Counted from the stretch's first letter, positions 1 through 9,550 are shown. The stretch: 64,000 nucleotides of DNA from Alcaligenaceae bacterium (GCA_013416485.1 JACCEO010000002.1:124001-188000), one strand, 5' to 3'. The notes: generated by a model not told the origin, from the sequence alone. Made by a program: numbers and translations.

Positions 1-748
1 GATACAGAACTGCACCCAAAATAACTGCCAAGGTCACGATACGCATTTTGCGCGATGGCATGATGCTTTCACCCACGATAACAGCGGCTAAGCCTATAAC
101 TATGGTACCTATACCCATAGAGATATCGGCCCCTCCTTGGGATTGGGCAAACAAGGCCCCGGCCAAGGCACATAAGGCATTGGAAATAGCCATGCCTGCA
201 AGCACCATAGCACCAGTGGCTACGCCTTGGGAACGCGCCATACGCGGATTGGAACCTGTAGCTCGCATGGCCAAACCGGTCTGAGTCGAAAAATACCAGT
301 CTAGTAGTAGTTTGACTACCACCACGATCACCAGCAGTATCAATGGGCGCGCCACGTAGTCTGGTATCGATTCAGGCTGCAAAACGGTAAATACCGTGGA
401 GTCGGAAATTAGGGGTATATTGGGTTTGCCCATAACCCTAAGATTAATGGAGTACAAGGCGATCATCATCAGGATGCTGGCCAGCAGATCCATAATTTTC
501 AACTTGACGTTCAACCAACCCGTGATCATGCCTGCAAATGCACCAGCCACGGTAGCAATCAGGGTGGACGTGAATGGGTCCACGCCCTGACTAATCAGCA
601 CAGCTGCAGTAGCGCCACCTAGCGGAAAGCTGCCATCAACGGTCAAGTCTGGAAAACGCAAAATACGGAAGGAAATTAGTACGCCCAAGGCGACCAGACC
701 AAATATCAGGCCAATTTCCAATGCACCCAATAGGGAATATAGAGACAT
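1..748 (-). CDS. ABC transporter permease, TrpXYZ-like (3' end outside window)
   Basis: Inner-membrane permease of an ABC importer of the class that pairs with the PF04392 binding protein, often annotated as a putative tryptophan/tyrosine system. Translation from the ATG at 748 begins MSLYSLLGALEIGLIFGL and continues as alternating hydrophobic helices, with the family-typical FPDLTVDGSFPLG stretch about 30 residues in. The frame stays open to base 1, so the C-terminus is lost at the window edge. The binding-protein gene ends about 75 bp upstream on the same strand, which fits an operon whose ATPase should lie further left. The substrate is unknown. Confidence 0.85.
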   Translation of the reverse strand, partial: MSLYSLLGALEIGLIFGLVALGVLISFRILRFPDLTVDGSFPLGGATAAVLISQGVDPFTSTLIATVAGAFAGMITGWLNVKLKIMDLLASILMMIALYSINLRVMGKPNIPLISDSTVFTVLQPESIPDYVARPLILLVIVVVVKLLLDWYFSTQTGLAMRATGSNPRMARSQGVATGAMVLAGMAISNALCALAGALFAQSQGGADISMGIGTIVIGLAAVIVGESIMPSRKMRIVTLAVILGAVLY

Positions 749-824
749 GTTCTAACCAGTAGTGCCAAACAACAAGCAGGTAGGTTGCATTGCACAACCC
801 ACCTGCGCAATCCGAGTAAGGATT

Positions 825-1793
825 TTACTCGATGACTTTAGTGGCTGACTTGATGAAAGCGTCGCTTAATGTGACGCCCTGCTTTTCAGCGGCAGTAAGA
901 TTCACAAACAACTCTAGTTTGTCGCTGGTTGTCGATGGAATATCGCCAGGTTTTTCACCTTTCAAAATACTGATAACTACCTTCCCGGTTTGTAAGCCCA
1001 GGTTACGGTAATTCACGCCCATAGCGGCAATTGCACCACGTGGAACGCTATCAGTATCGGAGGCAATCAATGGGATCTTGGCATCATTACCCACTTTAAC
1101 CAAGGCCTCATAGGCGGATACAACGTTGTTATCGGTGTTGGTATAAATAACATCGACCTTACCGATCAGGCTGCGTGCAGCTGCACCCACGTCAACAGTA
1201 CGCGCGGCTGACGCCTCAACCAATGTCATACCTGCCTGGGTTAATAGTTCACGCATTTCCTTGACCACAACCACAGAGTTAGCTTCGCCAGGGTTGTAGA
1301 CCATACCAACCCGCTTTGCATCGGGCAAAATCTGTTTAATCAGATCTACTTGCTTACTTAAAACCAGCATATCGGATACACCGGTAACATTAGTGCCGCT
1401 AGCATCCATAGTGGACACCAACTGAGCAGCTACCGGGTCGGTTACCGCGGAATACACCACCGGTATTGTTTTCGTTGCTGCTACCACAGCCTGAGCTGCT
1501 GGCGTAGCAATGGCCACAATCACATCGACTTTTTCACCTACGAACTTACGCGCTATTTGTGCAGCAATGGCGGTATTTCCCTGTGCCGTCTGAAACTCCC
1601 AGTCCAACCCATTAGCTTCAGTGTAGCCGGCCTCAGTCAGGGCTTCCTTAACTCCATCCCTGATGGCATCCAAGGCTGGATGCTCGACAATGGAAGAGAC
1701 CGCAACGGATTGGGCAGCGGCCACGCCGTGAACCAATGCGCCGGCGACTGCCAACGCGCCAAAAGCCAGTTTTGCCGATATGCGTAACTTCAT
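825..1793 (-). CDS. ABC transporter substrate-binding protein (PF04392-type)
   Basis: Periplasmic binding protein of the same importer. The preferred start is the ATG at 1793, with an AGGAG box about 6 bases upstream; an open frame extends to 1817 but lacks that signal. The product has about 322 residues and opens with a signal peptide (positive MKLR, a hydrophobic run, AAAQS cleavage region). The body follows the ABC_sub_bind pattern (SSIVEHPALDAIRDGVKEAL, then IVAIATPAAQAV and VYSAVTDPVAAQLV), as in proteins encoded beside TrpXYZ-like permeases. The family is clear from sequence; the ligand is not. Confidence 0.9.
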   Translation of the reverse strand: MKLRISAKLAFGALAVAGALVHGVAAAQSVAVSSIVEHPALDAIRDGVKEALTEAGYTEANGLDWEFQTAQGNTAIAAQIARKFVGEKVDVIVAIATPAAQAVVAATKTIPVVYSAVTDPVAAQLVSTMDASGTNVTGVSDMLVLSKQVDLIKQILPDAKRVGMVYNPGEANSVVVVKEMRELLTQAGMTLVEASAARTVDVGAAARSLIGKVDVIYTNTDNNVVSAYEALVKVGNDAKIPLIASDTDSVPRGAIAAMGVNYRNLGLQTGKVVISILKGEKPGDIPSTTSDKLELFVNLTAAEKQGVTLSDAFIKSATKVIE

Positions 1794-1859
1794 AGTTGAC
1801 TCCTTGTTTGATAACACGACAGGCTGGGCCTGATCGCAGATACGCGTAAGTCTAACGCG

Positions 1860-2633
1860 TTAAATGGTGACGCTTTTCGCAGAACTGCTACGTTGCTCCA
1901 ATAATGCCCTGGCCCAACGCACGCCCGGCAAGCCAAATGTGGTTTCGACCTCTTCAGCCCTAGCCAAAAACTGTGCGGTGCTTACTTTGAGCAGCGGCCC
2001 TTTAAATGCCAGCAACACGCGGTTGCCCGCATCAATTTCAGGCAGCTCTAGCACCCGCCCAGAAAATGCCTGACGGATGTTGTCAAGATTATGTGGGAAG
2101 CTATCGTGGTTGCCAAACAGGTTGACCACCATGACCCCCACATCGGCCAGTGCTCTATAACAATGCTGATAAAACTCTAGAGAGTCACGGACGGGACCCT
2201 GAGCGTCAGCATCATAGAGGTCCACCATCAAGGCCGTATAACGGTCTATGCTGTCTGGATTTTTTACCCAAAGCTCGGCATCGTCATGAATAATGACTGA
2301 GCGTTTGGACGTAGGCAAACGAAAATACGCCCTACAAATAGCCGTAACCTGTGGATTCCATTCTATAGTTTCCACCGATGCTGTAGTGTGTTTAAGCGTA
2401 TAACGTAATAGTGAACCCGCGCCCAAACCTAATATACCCACGGTATCTGAACGACTGGGTTGCAAAAATAGCAACCAAGCCATCATTTGTTGGGTATAAG
2501 ACAGGACCAACTCGGAGGGCTTGGCTATTTTCATAGCCCCTTGTACCCACTCGGTACCAAAATGTAAATACCGTATGCCGTCAAATTCCGACAGAGTGGG
2601 TTCGTCGTTGGTGTATTGGGGAAGATCAGACAC
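1860..2633 (-). CDS. spermidine/spermine synthase-like methyltransferase-fold protein
   Basis: Cytosolic protein of 257 residues with the Rossmann glycine motif GILGLGAGSLLRY near residue 70, an acidic residue after the second strand (VETIEWNP) and a later ALMVDLYDADAQGP segment. This is the layout of polyamine aminopropyltransferase-like proteins. It lacks the N-terminal domain of true SpeE, so polyamine synthesis is not assured. The start is a GTG overlapping the end of the upstream thiolase gene by 8 bases, which suggests translational coupling. An ATG at residue 34 is possible but would remove conserved-looking sequence. Confidence 0.75.
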   Translation of the reverse strand: MSDLPQYTNDEPTLSEFDGIRYLHFGTEWVQGAMKIAKPSELVLSYTQQMMAWLLFLQPSRSDTVGILGLGAGSLLRYTLKHTTASVETIEWNPQVTAICRAYFRLPTSKRSVIIHDDAELWVKNPDSIDRYTALMVDLYDADAQGPVRDSLEFYQHCYRALADVGVMVVNLFGNHDSFPHNLDNIRQAFSGRVLELPEIDAGNRVLLAFKGPLLKVSTAQFLARAEEVETTFGLPGVRWARALLEQRSSSAKSVTI

Positions 2634-3807
2634 GTTCGAAGATGGCGGCTATACCCTGCCCGCCTCCTATGCACATAGTGACCAAGGCATAACGTCCTTG
2701 AATGCGTTGTAATTCGTGCAAGGCCTTGGTGGCAATAATGGCACCCGTCGCACCTATGGGGTGACCCAAGCCAATACCACTACCATTTGGGTTGACTTTG
2801 GCGTTATCCAAGCCCAATTCACGGCTAACCGCACATGCTTGTGCAGCAAATGCTTCGTTAGCTTCAATCACATCCAATTGCTCTACGGTCAGGCCCGCTT
2901 TTTTCAGAGCAATCTTTGTAGCTGGTACTGGACCCATGCCCATGTATTTAGGATCGACACCCGCATGGCCATAGGAAACCAGTTTGGCCATAGGCTGTAA
3001 ACCGCGCGCTTTAGCGGCAGTTGCTGTCATCAAGACCAAAGCCGCCGCGCCGTCGTTCAGTCCCGAGGCATTACCTGCAGTAACTGTGCCGTTTTCTTTG
3101 ATAAATACTGGGCGTAAGGACGAAAAATTTTCTGCAGTAGCACCCAAACGTACGTGTTCATCAGTATCGAAAACAACATCGCCTTTACGAGTTTTTTTCA
3201 CAACCGGCACAATTTGGTCTTTAAAGTAGCCTTGCTCAATAGCATGCTCAGCACGTTGGTGCGAAGATAACGCCAATGCGTCTTGGTCTTCACGGCTGAC
3301 CGAATATTCACGAGCCACATTTTCTGCGGTCACGCCCATGTGATTTTTATCGAAGGGATCAGACAACGCGCCGGTCATCATATCCATCATGACGCTGTCA
3401 CCCATACGCGCGCCCCAACGGTGTGCAGTGGCCATATACGGCGCGCGGCTCATGCTTTCAGCACCACCCGCCACAGCAATCTCGGCATCCCCTAACTGTA
3501 AGGTTTGTGCCGCAGAAATAATTGCCTGTAATCCAGAACCACATAGACGGTTAACGTTAAAGGCTGGCGTAGACTGACCTATGCCGGCATTCATGGCGGC
3601 AACACGCGATAAGTACATATCGCGCGGTTCGGTAGTTATCACATTACCAAAAACGACATGCCCTACATCCGTAGCAGCAATACCAGCTCGCTCTATGGCG
3701 GCGCTAACAACAAGGGTGCCTAGCTCGCACGGCGCAAAATCCTTCAGACCGCCCCCAAAACCACCTATGGCAGTACGGCAAGCGGAAACAACGACAACAT
3801 CTTCCAT
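2626..3807 (-). CDS. acetyl-CoA C-acyltransferase (thiolase)
   Basis: Thiolase of 393 residues, the usual length. It condenses or cleaves acyl-CoA/acetyl-CoA in ketone-body, PHB or beta-oxidation metabolism. The catalytic set is visible: nucleophile Cys89 in NRLCGSGLQA, His349 in GLGHPIGATGA and Cys379 in MCIGGGQG. The ATG at 3807 has a good AGGAG box about 6 bases upstream. It is the first gene of a two-gene unit with the spermidine-synthase-like gene, which starts inside its last codons. PhaA, AtoB and BktB subtypes cannot be separated by eye. Confidence 0.93.
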   Translation of the reverse strand: MEDVVVVSACRTAIGGFGGGLKDFAPCELGTLVVSAAIERAGIAATDVGHVVFGNVITTEPRDMYLSRVAAMNAGIGQSTPAFNVNRLCGSGLQAIISAAQTLQLGDAEIAVAGGAESMSRAPYMATAHRWGARMGDSVMMDMMTGALSDPFDKNHMGVTAENVAREYSVSREDQDALALSSHQRAEHAIEQGYFKDQIVPVVKKTRKGDVVFDTDEHVRLGATAENFSSLRPVFIKENGTVTAGNASGLNDGAAALVLMTATAAKARGLQPMAKLVSYGHAGVDPKYMGMGPVPATKIALKKAGLTVEQLDVIEANEAFAAQACAVSRELGLDNAKVNPNGSGIGLGHPIGATGAIIATKALHELQRIQGRYALVTMCIGGGQGIAAIFERV

Positions 3808-3911
3808 GAGGTCTCTCCTGAACAGTAAATTAGCGTAATGGTCGATTGTATCTGTATCGCCAATCTGTTGCTTAGCGCTGTATTCAAGAGATAACAGCAG
3901 AAGTTCAGGGC

Positions 3912-3942
3912 GAAAAAAACGGCAGGATTCGTATCCTGCCGT
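3912..3942 (-). terminator. rho-independent terminator
   Basis: Perfect 10-bp stem (3919-3928 with 3933-3942, ACGGCAGGAT arm, 4-base loop). On the minus strand it is followed by a run of six T. It lies about 20 bases beyond the stop of the 47-residue gene at 3963 and should end that transcript. Confidence 0.85.
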
Positions 3943-3962
3943 TGAGTATTTTGGCTAAGCCG

Positions 3963-4106
3963 TTAGTCCTGGGCTTCCTTAGCGGAAGCGGGCTGCTTGG
4001 GCTCGTCAGTGCGTTTTTCGGATTCATCCAATGCGACGTCAGGCGCTGTCCAGTTAAGCGGTTCGATAACGAAAGGCTGTTTTCTCTGGGTAGGCTTTTT
4101 TGCCAT
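3963..4106 (-). CDS. small conserved-looking hydrophilic protein, 47 aa
   Basis: Short gene starting at the ATG at 4106 (MAKKPTQRKQPFVIEPLNW...), preceded by an AAGGAGA box at good spacing. The reading frame extends to 4157 but that longer start has no such signal. The product is highly charged, with a basic N-terminus and an acidic, lysine-rich C-terminus, and has no membrane segment or known motif. A strong terminator follows immediately and the exonuclease III gene diverges from it, so it looks like an independent unit. No function is proposed. Confidence 0.65.
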   Translation of the reverse strand: MAKKPTQRKQPFVIEPLNWTAPDVALDESEKRTDEPKQPASAKEAQD

Positions 4107-4242
4107 AAGACAGGTCTCCTTGCAATAACCAAAAGGCGCCCCGCGCACCTTTATCAACCATCAGTATAGACCAACGATCTAAAAAAGTCAATATCTTCAA
4201 TAACTTACGAATAGTCATCGCCCTTGCGTTATTATAGCGAGC

Positions 4243-5040
4243 ATGAAATTAGCAACCTGGAACATAAATTCCCTCAATGTGCGCCTGCCGCAGGTGCTGG
4301 CTTGGCTGGAAGCCAACCCTATGCAAGCCTTATGCTTGCAAGAACTAAAAATGCCGGATGAAAAATTCCCTATACAAGCATTTAATGACATAGGCTACGA
4401 AGCACACTGGGCTGGGCAGAAAACCTATAACGGGGTGGCTATCATCACACCCACCCTAGGCCGCGACATACAACGTAATATCGTTAACTTCGAAGATCAC
4501 CAACAACGTATTATTGCCGCAACACTAGACAGTCCCATAGGGGACATACGTGTAATTAGCGCTTATTGCCCCAACGGGCAGGCTGTAGGAAGCGAAAAAT
4601 ACGAATACAAACTGGCCTGGTATAAAGCTTTGCACGCCTGGCTAGAAGACGAGCTGAAGCGCTATCCCTTATTAGCCATACTGGGCGACTACAACATTGC
4701 CCCTGCCGACGAAGATGTCCATGATCCAGAAAAATGGGCAGGCGACATTTTGGTATCTGACGCTGAACGAGCCGCACTACAAGGCTTGCTAGATTTAGGT
4801 TTGGTGGACTCTTTCCGTGCTTTCCCACAGCCCGAAAAGTCTTTTTCCTGGTGGGATTACCGCCGTATGGCCTTTCGCCGTAACGCCGGTTTGCGTATAG
4901 ATCACGTATTATTATCGACCGCTTTGCAGCCCTATTGCAGCGCTTGTGTTATCGATAAAGGCCCACGCTCTAACGAACAACCGTCTGATCACACCCCTGT
5001 CATTGCCACTTTGGATTTTTCCAAGGCTTTAGCCATCTAA
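4243..5040 (+). CDS. xth: exodeoxyribonuclease III
   Basis: AP endonuclease and 3'-5' exonuclease of base-excision repair, 265 residues (normal for ExoIII). Seen: MKLATWNINSLNVR at the N-terminus, the metal-binding Glu34 in CLQELKMPDEKFP, the GDYNIAP motif, the RIDHVLLS segment and a terminal SDHTPV motif with the catalytic His. All belong to the endonuclease/exonuclease/phosphatase fold. The next gene starts 13 bases after the stop. The 136-bp region shared with the divergent small gene should hold both promoters. Confidence 0.95.
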   Translation: MKLATWNINSLNVRLPQVLAWLEANPMQALCLQELKMPDEKFPIQAFNDIGYEAHWAGQKTYNGVAIITPTLGRDIQRNIVNFEDHQQRIIAATLDSPIGDIRVISAYCPNGQAVGSEKYEYKLAWYKALHAWLEDELKRYPLLAILGDYNIAPADEDVHDPEKWAGDILVSDAERAALQGLLDLGLVDSFRAFPQPEKSFSWWDYRRMAFRRNAGLRIDHVLLSTALQPYCSACVIDKGPRSNEQPSDHTPVIATLDFSKALAI

Positions 5041-5053
5041 GTACTAACACCCC

Positions 5054-5383
5054 ATGAAACCTCATAGCCACGTTAACAGCATACTTGAACACGGCCTAGT
5101 ACTAAGCGTCACAATAGAAGACCTGAGCTTCACCGCTTATGTCGTTATCAGCGAACCAGACATTAATTTGATAGCAGACTTTGTACCCCAGGAACACTTT
5201 GAAAGCGGTGGTGATCTACATGTCACCGCCGTAGAAACCCCTGCGGATGCCTATACACAAATTCAAGACATGATCTTTAATATGAATATAGGGGATTCCG
5301 TGGTGTTTTTATGTAGTGACCACGCAAGCTATCAGGAAACCCTAGAAGAACTTGGGCAAGATCCCCACCAAAATAGGGCCTGA
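5054..5383 (+). CDS. hypothetical protein, 109 aa
   Basis: Soluble, acidic 109-residue protein with no signal peptide, membrane helix or motif I recognise. It starts 13 bases after xth and ends 41 bases before gmk, on the same strand, so it is probably co-transcribed with them. The ATG lacks a clear Shine-Dalgarno sequence, which fits coupling to the upstream gene. Codon use and the undisturbed reading frame look genuine. Function unknown. Confidence 0.6.
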   Translation: MKPHSHVNSILEHGLVLSVTIEDLSFTAYVVISEPDINLIADFVPQEHFESGGDLHVTAVETPADAYTQIQDMIFNMNIGDSVVFLCSDHASYQETLEELGQDPHQNRA

Positions 5384-5424
5384 TCACGGCCAGACCACCT
5401 CTGTTATTTGTTACTATTCGCTCT

Positions 5425-6063
5425 ATGACATCGTCCTATCCCGGCAATATTTTTATGGTGGTTGCGCCCAGTGGCGCAGGCAAGTCCAGTCTGGTCAACG
5501 CATTACTCGCGCAAGACCCTAGCATCTGTTTGTCTATTTCTTGCACAACACGAGCACCACGTCCTGGCGAAGAAGCCAATAAACATTATCGTTTTGTCAC
5601 CCTGGAAGACTTCCAGGAACTGCGTGAACAAAATGCTTTACTGGAATGGGCTGAAGTTCATGGCAATTTCTACGGCACACCACGTGACCGCATAGACGAG
5701 GCTTTGCAAGCAGGTCGCGATGTTTTGTTGGAAATCGACTGGCAAGGTGCACGCCAAGTGCGCGAACACTTCCCCCAAGCCATAGGCATATTTATCCTGC
5801 CCCCCTCAATCGAGGCACTAGAGTCTCGCCTGACACAACGCGGCCAAGACGCACCTAACGTAATTTCACGTCGTTTACTGGCAGCGGGTGGGGAAATGGC
5901 ACATGCTCCAGAGTGTCAATATGTTATTATTAATCAAGAATTTAGCACTGCCTTAACGCAATTTGCGCAAATTGTTGCTGCAACACGGCTACGCTACCCC
6001 ACTCAAGCTCTACGTAACGCCGAACTCTTTTCTCAATTAGGCATCAGCAAAACCATAGCCTGA
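5425..6063 (+). CDS. gmk: guanylate kinase
   Basis: Phosphorylates GMP to GDP with ATP in the cytosol. The 212-residue length is typical. The P-loop [10 protein letters not shown] lies at about residues 14-23, followed by the GMP-binding region ([35 protein letters not shown]) and the lid region. It is followed by rpoZ and spoT, the standard order in proteobacteria, which links GMP supply with stringent-response genes. Confidence 0.97.
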   Translation: MTSSYPGNIFMVVAPSGAGKSSLVNALLAQDPSICLSISCTTRAPRPGEEANKHYRFVTLEDFQELREQNALLEWAEVHGNFYGTPRDRIDEALQAGRDVLLEIDWQGARQVREHFPQAIGIFILPPSIEALESRLTQRGQDAPNVISRRLLAAGGEMAHAPECQYVIINQEFSTALTQFAQIVAATRLRYPTQALRNAELFSQLGISKTIA

Positions 6064-6096
6064 ACGCCCTTTTCACGCTAATTTTATAGGTACATC

Positions 6097-6300
6097 ATGG
6101 CCCGTATTACCGTCGAAGATTGTCTGGATAAAATCCCCAATCGCTTTAACCTGACTCTTGCCGCAACCTATCGAGCACGCGAACTGGCCCAAGGCCACGA
6201 AGCACGCATGGACAGCAAAAACAAACCCACCGTAACCGCCCTGCGTGAAATCGCCTCAGGCCTGACCGGTTTGGAAATGTTGCGTAAGGTACCAACCTAA
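6097..6300 (+). CDS. rpoZ: DNA-directed RNA polymerase omega subunit
   Basis: Small RNA polymerase subunit that stabilises beta' and forms part of a ppGpp-binding site. The 67-residue product begins [17 protein letters not shown], the conserved omega N-terminus, and carries the RARELAQGH and TVTALREIA segments. A TAGGTA box precedes the ATG. It sits between gmk and the (p)ppGpp synthetase/hydrolase with short spacers, as in many proteobacteria. Confidence 0.97.
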   Translation: MARITVEDCLDKIPNRFNLTLAATYRARELAQGHEARMDSKNKPTVTALREIASGLTGLEMLRKVPT

Positions 6301-6314
6301 AGCAGGATAGTTAC

Positions 6315-8600
6315 ATGGCATTCACGGGTCTGCGCGGAGCATCTTCAGGCATACTGGCTGTCCTTAAAAAAAGGCCACGGCTAGGTAAACGCAAGTCCAA
6401 ACCTGTCGCGCCTCCGGTGTTGATAGCGGACAGCAGCACCCCGAATACCATCGCGTCTCTGGCGCCTCTAATAAAAATCATCTCGGGCTACCTAGACCCC
6501 AAAGATGTAGAGCGCGTCAAAGATGCCTATCGCCTTGCTGACCAAGCGCATTTAGGACAATTTAGGGCCACTGGCGAACCCTATATTACCCACCCCATCG
6601 CAGTGGCTGAAATCTGTGCGGGCTGGAAACTGGACGCCGACGCCCTAATGGCAGCGTTACTGCACGACGTCATTGAAGACCAAGACGTCAGCAAACAGGA
6701 GCTTGCTGAAAAATTCAGTGTAGACGTCTCCGAAATCGTTGATGGCGTCTCTAAGCTAGAACGCCTGGAGTTTGCCACTAAAGCGGATCAGCAAGCAGAA
6801 AGCTTCCGTAAAATGCTGCTGGCCATGTCACGTGATGTACGTGTCATCCTGATCAAACTGGCCGACAGATTGCACAACATGCGTACTTTGGGTGCTGTCA
6901 GCCCAGAGAAACGCCGCCGCATCGCACGCGAAACCCTGGATATTTATACCCCTATCGCTCACAGGCTAGGCCTAAACGCTTTATTTCGGGAACTTCAGGA
7001 TTTATGTTTTCAAGCGGTTTACCCTAACCGCTATCAAGTCTTGCACAAAGCCATGTTGGCTGCCCGCGGCAATCGCCGCGAGGTATTAAGCAAAATTTCT
7101 GATGCTGTACGTGTGGCTCTTCCTGCTGCTGGCATCGAGGCCGAAGTCACTGGCCGAGAAAAATCACTATTTAGTATTTATACGAAAATGACTGAACAAA
7201 AAAAGTCATTTTCCGATGTGCTGGATATTTATGGTTTTCGCGTCGTAGTCCATACCTTGCCGGAATGCTATTTGGCGTTGGGCACACTACATCAACTGTA
7301 CCGACCAGTACCCGGTAAGTTCAAAGACTATATTGCCATACCAAAAATCAATGGGTATCAGTCTTTGCACACTACCTTGGTAGGTCCTTATGGCACGCCG
7401 GTCGAATTTCAATTTCGTACCCGCGACATGGATCACGTAGCCGAAGAAGGCGTAGCATCGCATTGGCTTTACAAAGACGAGCACGTCACCTTAAATGACC
7501 TGCAAAAACGTACTCACCAGTGGCTGCAATCCTTGCTGGACATCCAAAGCCAAACAGGTGACCCTGGGGAATTCCTAGATCACGTGAAAGTCGATCTATT
7601 CCCTGATGCTGTCTATGTATTTACCCCCCAAGGCAAAATTCTCTCGCTGCCACGTGGTGCTACCCCCATAGACTTTGCTTATGCGATACACACAGATATC
7701 GGTAATCAGGCTGTAGCATCACGCATCAACGGCGAATTTGCCCCACTACGTTCAGAACTCAAAAGCGGTGACGCCGTCGATATCGTTACCTCACCAGCGT
7801 CGCGCCCAAGCGCACAATGGCTAAATTACGTACGTACTGGGCGGGCACGTTCAGAAATTCGTCATTATCTGCGCACCGTTAAATACGAAGAGTCCGTCGC
7901 TTTTGGCCAACGCCTGCTAAACCAAGCCTTTGACCAATTACATTTACCTCACCCAGCTAGCGACTCCCCTGAGTGGGACAAACTAGCAAAAAGCACAGGC
8001 GCTGCTTCACGCAATGAAATTCTGGCAGATATCGGCTTAGGAAAACGCCTGGCTGCCGTCGTGGCGCGCCGCTTCGCACCGGAAAACTCCCTACTGGCAA
8101 CCACTGCAGCAGAAGTTGACGAAATGACTTCAGCCAGTAGCGCACCCATAGTTATCCACGGTAATGAAGGCCAAGCAGTACAGCTGGCTCCCTGTTGTGG
8201 TCCTTTACCGGGCGACGCCATTATCGGCGGTATACGTCTGGGTCACGGCCTAGTGGTACACATGGAAGAGTGCGCTGTCGCCCAACGACAACGCACCCGT
8301 GAACCTGAACGCTGGATACCCGTCATGTGGGACACCAATACCGCCAGGCATTTGGCTACTCGCTTAGACGTTACCGTGCTAAATGAACGCGGTGTATTGG
8401 GTCGTTTAGCGGCTGAAATCTCGCAAGCAGATTCCAACATTATGCATGTCACTATGCAAGACGATGCGGCCGCTACCTGCATAGTCCATCTGACCGTACA
8501 AGTAGATAACCGCAAGCACTTAGCTCAAGTGATACGCGCAATGCGTCATGTGCCTCAGGTGCAAAAAATTGTACGCGTCAAGGGTGCAACTACCCCCTAG
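6315..8600 (+). CDS. spoT: bifunctional (p)ppGpp synthetase/hydrolase
   Basis: Stringent-response enzyme of 761 residues, a usual Rel/SpoT length. Domains in order: an HD hydrolase domain with HDVIED at residues 117-122; a synthetase domain (YGFRVVVHTL, then DYIAIPKINGYQSLHTT) around 290-400; a TGS domain (VYVFTPQGKILSLPRGATP) around 430-490; a helical region; and a C-terminal ACT/RRM domain (LDVTVLNERGVLGRLAAEI). The intact HDVIED favours a bifunctional SpoT-type enzyme. An AGGATAG box precedes the ATG, 14 bases after rpoZ. The TAG stop lies inside the first unit of the tandem 7-bp repeat that follows. Confidence 0.95.
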   Translation: MAFTGLRGASSGILAVLKKRPRLGKRKSKPVAPPVLIADSSTPNTIASLAPLIKIISGYLDPKDVERVKDAYRLADQAHLGQFRATGEPYITHPIAVAEICAGWKLDADALMAALLHDVIEDQDVSKQELAEKFSVDVSEIVDGVSKLERLEFATKADQQAESFRKMLLAMSRDVRVILIKLADRLHNMRTLGAVSPEKRRRIARETLDIYTPIAHRLGLNALFRELQDLCFQAVYPNRYQVLHKAMLAARGNRREVLSKISDAVRVALPAAGIEAEVTGREKSLFSIYTKMTEQKKSFSDVLDIYGFRVVVHTLPECYLALGTLHQLYRPVPGKFKDYIAIPKINGYQSLHTTLVGPYGTPVEFQFRTRDMDHVAEEGVASHWLYKDEHVTLNDLQKRTHQWLQSLLDIQSQTGDPGEFLDHVKVDLFPDAVYVFTPQGKILSLPRGATPIDFAYAIHTDIGNQAVASRINGEFAPLRSELKSGDAVDIVTSPASRPSAQWLNYVRTGRARSEIRHYLRTVKYEESVAFGQRLLNQAFDQLHLPHPASDSPEWDKLAKSTGAASRNEILADIGLGKRLAAVVARRFAPENSLLATTAAEVDEMTSASSAPIVIHGNEGQAVQLAPCCGPLPGDAIIGGIRLGHGLVVHMEECAVAQRQRTREPERWIPVMWDTNTARHLATRLDVTVLNERGVLGRLAAEISQADSNIMHVTMQDDAAATCIVHLTVQVDNRKHLAQVIRAMRHVPQVQKIVRVKGATTP

Positions 8601-8658
8601 CACCTAGCACCTAGCACCTAGCACCTAGCACCTAGCACCTAGCACCTAGCACCTAGCA
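8597..8658. repeat. tandem 7-bp repeat, about 8.9 copies of CTAGCAC
   Basis: Eight perfect head-to-tail copies of CTAGCAC plus a partial ninth. The array covers the spoT stop codon (8598-8600) and nearly the whole spacer to the convergent peptidase gene, ending 4 bases before that gene's stop. Because the TAG is in the first unit, copy-number changes would not alter SpoT. It has no hairpin-plus-T-run structure. Confidence 0.97.
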
Positions 8659-8662
8659 GATT

Positions 8663-9523
8663 TTATGGTTTGAATGCCTGGATGAATATCGCCGGATCCA
8701 CCCTGGTATTGTTCAGGCTTACATTCCAGTGCAAATGTGGCCCAGTAGCACGGCCTGTGGCCCCTACTTTAGCAATTACCTGACCACGGCTAACCACATC
8801 ACCCACTTGAACCTGGCTGGCTGATAAATGGCAATACATGGTGATCAAGCCCTGACCATGATCCAAAAACACAGTTTTGCCATTAAAAAAGTAATCTGCC
8901 ACTATGGTAACCACGCCATCGGCAGGTGCTTTAACCGCTGTACCTTGGGGAACGGCAAAATCCAATCCGGAATGAGCATTTCGTTCTTGGCCATTAAAGA
9001 ATCTACGCAAACCAAATTGGCTGGACAAGCGCCCTTCAACTGGCTTATCAAGCAAAACATTGCTAGGTAAGGTGGAACGAAAGTGAGCATACGCTGCAAT
9101 CTGCTCTTGATATTCACGCTCGTAGCGGCGAGTCTGTTCAGGACTGGGCTCGACATGGCTTTTATTCTTCAACGTAATGCGCTGTATGGTGTAATTTTTA
9201 GTGCCCACCACAAAGTTTAATTTCTGCTGACCTTGAGGCGTATCCAGGTTGATAAATTCCTTACCAGGTTGGGTCTTCAAATCTATACCAATAATGGCTA
9301 TCCATTGCTGATCGCTATCTTTCGCTACCAATACAGGATTATTTTTATAAAACACCTTGGGTGCCGTACTAGCGTCAGGTACATTCAAAACAACAACGGC
9401 CACACCACCCGGAACAGGTTTGTGCAAACTACGATAAATATAGCCCTGAGCCGTCGCCTGCAATGACCAAAAACCACACGCAACTGCAACTACGTAAGGA
9501 CACCATTTTATAAAATGCTTCAT
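8663..9523 (-). CDS. M23 family peptidoglycan metallopeptidase
   Basis: Secreted or periplasmic LytM-domain protein, 286 residues. An N-terminal signal peptide (MKHFIKWCPYVV... ending QATAQ) is followed by a beta-rich region and a C-terminal M23 domain. Zinc-binding motifs are visible: HSGLDFAVP (His and Asp) and GPHLHWNV (HxH). These support an active endopeptidase rather than an inactive EnvC/NlpD-like activator. An AGGA box lies about 10 bases before the ATG. It converges on spoT and is followed upstream by the ABC ATPase gene on the same strand. Confidence 0.9.
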   Translation of the reverse strand: MKHFIKWCPYVVAVACGFWSLQATAQGYIYRSLHKPVPGGVAVVVLNVPDASTAPKVFYKNNPVLVAKDSDQQWIAIIGIDLKTQPGKEFINLDTPQGQQKLNFVVGTKNYTIQRITLKNKSHVEPSPEQTRRYEREYQEQIAAYAHFRSTLPSNVLLDKPVEGRLSSQFGLRRFFNGQERNAHSGLDFAVPQGTAVKAPADGVVTIVADYFFNGKTVFLDHGQGLITMYCHLSASQVQVGDVVSRGQVIAKVGATGRATGPHLHWNVSLNNTRVDPAIFIQAFKP

Positions 9524-9550
9524 GTTGTCATAATCCTATGTATCAAAAAA

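Noticed and set aside
8597-8658. Possible CRISPR array
   Set aside because: Seven-base head-to-tail units with no spacers; it is a simple tandem repeat.
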